From Rhodobacterales bacterium (GTDB lineage Bacteria > Pseudomonadota > Alphaproteobacteria > Rhodobacterales > Rhodobacteraceae), in assembly GCA_013298485.1 (NCBI GenBank), contig JAAFHS010000177.1, positions 1 through 6,097 of the forward strand: 6,097 nt of DNA, in the 5' to 3' direction. Below the pieces are notes generated by a model. The model was given only the letters and a program-made list of their open reading frames with translations, had not been told where the DNA came from and searched no databases. Each line of letters opens with the position of its first letter. The first letter of the stretch is position 1. Below are positions 4,965 through 6,097 of the stretch, piece by piece. Both the position numbers and the translations under genes were made by a program.

Positions 4965-5835
4965 CCGGGTCCTTGGCCCTTGCACTGGCGCGCGCCGCCA
5001 GTGCTGCCCCCGCCGTGATCAGAACCGCTGCTGCAGCCAGTATCGGCGTGGCCTCTGCGTAGCCCGCAATGATCAGCGCCATCGTGGATAGCAGCGGTGC
5101 GGCATAGGATGTCACACCCAGCAGCTGGATATCGCCCTGTTTCATGCCGATGTCCCAGGTGTAGAACGCGATCCCGACCGGCCCGATGCCCAGCGCCAGA
5201 ATGGACAGCCAGCCAAAGGCCGTCGCGGGCCAGACCGTCTCCTCCAGCAGCAGATGCGCAGGCAGCGACAGGCAGGCGGTCGCCAGACAATAGACCACAA
5301 CCGTCACCGTCGGCACAGACCCCAGCCTGCGCGACAGGACCGAATAGACCGCCCATGTGATCGCGCATAAAAATGCCAGCGCCAGTCCCGGCAGTGCATC
5401 CGCCGCAAACGCCGCCCCGCCCTGCAGCACAATCATCGCGGCACCGCCAAATGCCAGGACCGCCCCGATCACATGCAGGCGCGTCAGCCGCTCACCCGGC
5501 AAAAGGCCCGACAGCAGCACAATGAACAGCGGCCACAGATAGGCGATCAACCCCGCCTCGGCCGCAGGGGCCATCCGCAGCGCACTGAAGTACAGGAAAT
5601 GATAGCCGAACAACCCCAGCGTCCCGAACGCATAGACGCGCCAGCCCACATCTTTCAGGCGCCCCAATTGCCCCTTGGCCCCCATCCAGATCAGACCAAT
5701 CGTGCCGCCGATGCCAAAACACAGCGTGTTCAGCAGAAATGGCGGAACGGGTTCCGATCCTTTGGTGAACAGCGCCAGCAGCGACCACAAAAGGACGGCC
5801 GAAAAGCCGATGAATGTTGCCTTGCTGCGGGTCAT
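4951..5835 (-). CDS. DMT family transporter, YddG-like exporter
   Basis: This is a 294-residue inner-membrane protein of the drug/metabolite transporter superfamily, with two EamA-type halves and about ten hydrophobic spans (roughly 5-24, 32-52, 66-84, 91-110, 119-137, 149-167, 176-195, 207-225, 235-255, 264-282). From memory it resembles E. coli YddG, an aromatic amino acid exporter: MTRSKATFIGFSAVLLWS at the N-terminus, EAGLIAYLWPLFIVLL (93-108) in the fourth span, and YTWDIGMKQGDIQLLG..SYAAPLLS (225-250). The substrate cannot be read from sequence, so general amino-acid or metabolite efflux is the safe statement. ATG 5835 is chosen because the family begins MTR.KA; the longer reading from 5913 would run back through the upstream reductase gene. 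It starts 7 bases after the stop of that reductase without a clear ribosome-binding site, which suggests coupling. Its last codons overlap the DUF465 gene. Confidence 0.9.
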   Translation of the reverse strand: MTRSKATFIGFSAVLLWSLLALFTKGSEPVPPFLLNTLCFGIGGTIGLIWMGAKGQLGRLKDVGWRVYAFGTLGLFGYHFLYFSALRMAPAAEAGLIAYLWPLFIVLLSGLLPGERLTRLHVIGAVLAFGGAAMIVLQGGAAFAADALPGLALAFLCAITWAVYSVLSRRLGSVPTVTVVVYCLATACLSLPAHLLLEETVWPATAFGWLSILALGIGPVGIAFYTWDIGMKQGDIQLLGVTSYAAPLLSTMALIIAGYAEATPILAAAAVLITAGAALAARASARAKDPVTPA

Positions 5836-5842
5836 TATGCTG

Positions 5843-6097
5843 TCAGACGACGAACTGTCCGCCGTTTGCCGTGACCGTCGATCCCGTGATGAAGCCTGCA
5901 TCATCCGACGCAAGGAAGGTCACGATGCGGGCAATCTCATCTGGCTCACCCAGACGGCCCACCGGAATTTGCGGGATGATGCGTTCGTTCAGCACTTTCT
6001 CGTCAATCGCGCGCACCATTTCGGTGCCGATATAGCCTGGGCAGATCGCATTCACCGTGATGCCCGCCCGCGCGCCTTCCTGTGCCAGCGCCTTGGT
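5843..6097 (-). CDS. phbB: Acetoacetyl-CoA reductase (SDR family), N-terminus outside window
   Basis: The last 84 residues of a short-chain dehydrogenase/reductase are present; about 155 N-terminal residues, including the nucleotide-binding Gly-rich motif and the catalytic Ser, lie beyond the right edge, and the catalytic Tyr-Lys pair would fall just before the visible part. Visible features are TKALAQEGARAGITVNAICP (1-20), GYIGTEMV (21-28), IPVGRLGEPDEIARIVTFLA and the C-terminal DDAGFITGSTVTANGGQFVV, the standard SDR ending. The PGYIGTEMV and PQIPVGRLGEPDEIA segments resemble PhbB, the NADPH-dependent enzyme that makes (R)-3-hydroxybutyryl-CoA for polyhydroxybutyrate. FabG is the main alternative and cannot be excluded from the C-terminus alone. 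The DMT exporter follows after 7 bases. Confidence 0.82.
   Translation of the reverse strand, partial: TKALAQEGARAGITVNAICPGYIGTEMVRAIDEKVLNERIIPQIPVGRLGEPDEIARIVTFLASDDAGFITGSTVTANGGQFVV

Noticed and set aside
1..6097. Mobile element, CRISPR, toxin-antitoxin, defence or secondary-metabolite system
   Set aside because: All coding space is taken by recognisable core genes; no direct repeat arrays, integrases, transposases or modular enzymes are visible.

Overview
The window reads as ordinary chromosomal DNA from a GC-rich alphaproteobacterium, most likely of the Rhodobacterales (Roseobacter/Rhodobacter group). The grounds are protein-level resemblance recalled from memory: the FtsE/FtsX pair, the long-chain polyprenyl diphosphate synthase, the short CPNC/CSSC zinc-ribbon membrane protein, the DUF2007 protein next to a TrmN6-like methyltransferase, and the PhbB-type reductase all look like members from that order. 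No database search was possible. I see no tRNA, rRNA, CRISPR array, transposase, phage gene or integration site.

Layout. Positions 1-1417 (minus strand) hold the cell-division ABC transporter pair ftsE-ftsX; ftsX is cut by the left edge. Divergent from it, across about 180 bases that contain a 13-bp palindrome, lies an acidic zinc-ribbon protein with one membrane span (1595-2563, plus) and a five-residue tandem repeat. A 115-base AT-rich gap with a perfect 9-bp stem-loop separates it from the convergent polyprenyl diphosphate synthase (2679-3680, minus). A 53-base divergent gap leads to two abutting plus-strand genes: a DUF2007 protein (3734-3949) and a TrmN6-like methyltransferase (3950-4696). 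A small YdcH-like DUF465 protein (4797-4964, plus) follows with a perfect AGGAGG. Its 3' end overlaps by 14 bp the end of an opposing YddG-like DMT exporter (4951-5835, minus). That exporter sits 7 bases downstream of the C-terminal part of an acetoacetyl-CoA reductase (5843-6097, minus), cut by the right edge.

Functional picture. Most genes are housekeeping: FtsEX couples ATP hydrolysis to septal peptidoglycan remodelling, the prenyl synthase makes the ubiquinone side chain, the methyltransferase probably modifies a tRNA, and PhbB supplies the polyhydroxybutyrate monomer. The least understood parts are the zinc-ribbon membrane protein, the DUF2007 protein and the DUF465 protein. I did not find a convincing new multi-gene system. 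The second-look items are small: the pentapeptide repeat, the palindrome beside ftsE, the AT-rich convergent gap with a promoter-like antisense signal, the overlapping gene tails, and the reductase-exporter pairing.
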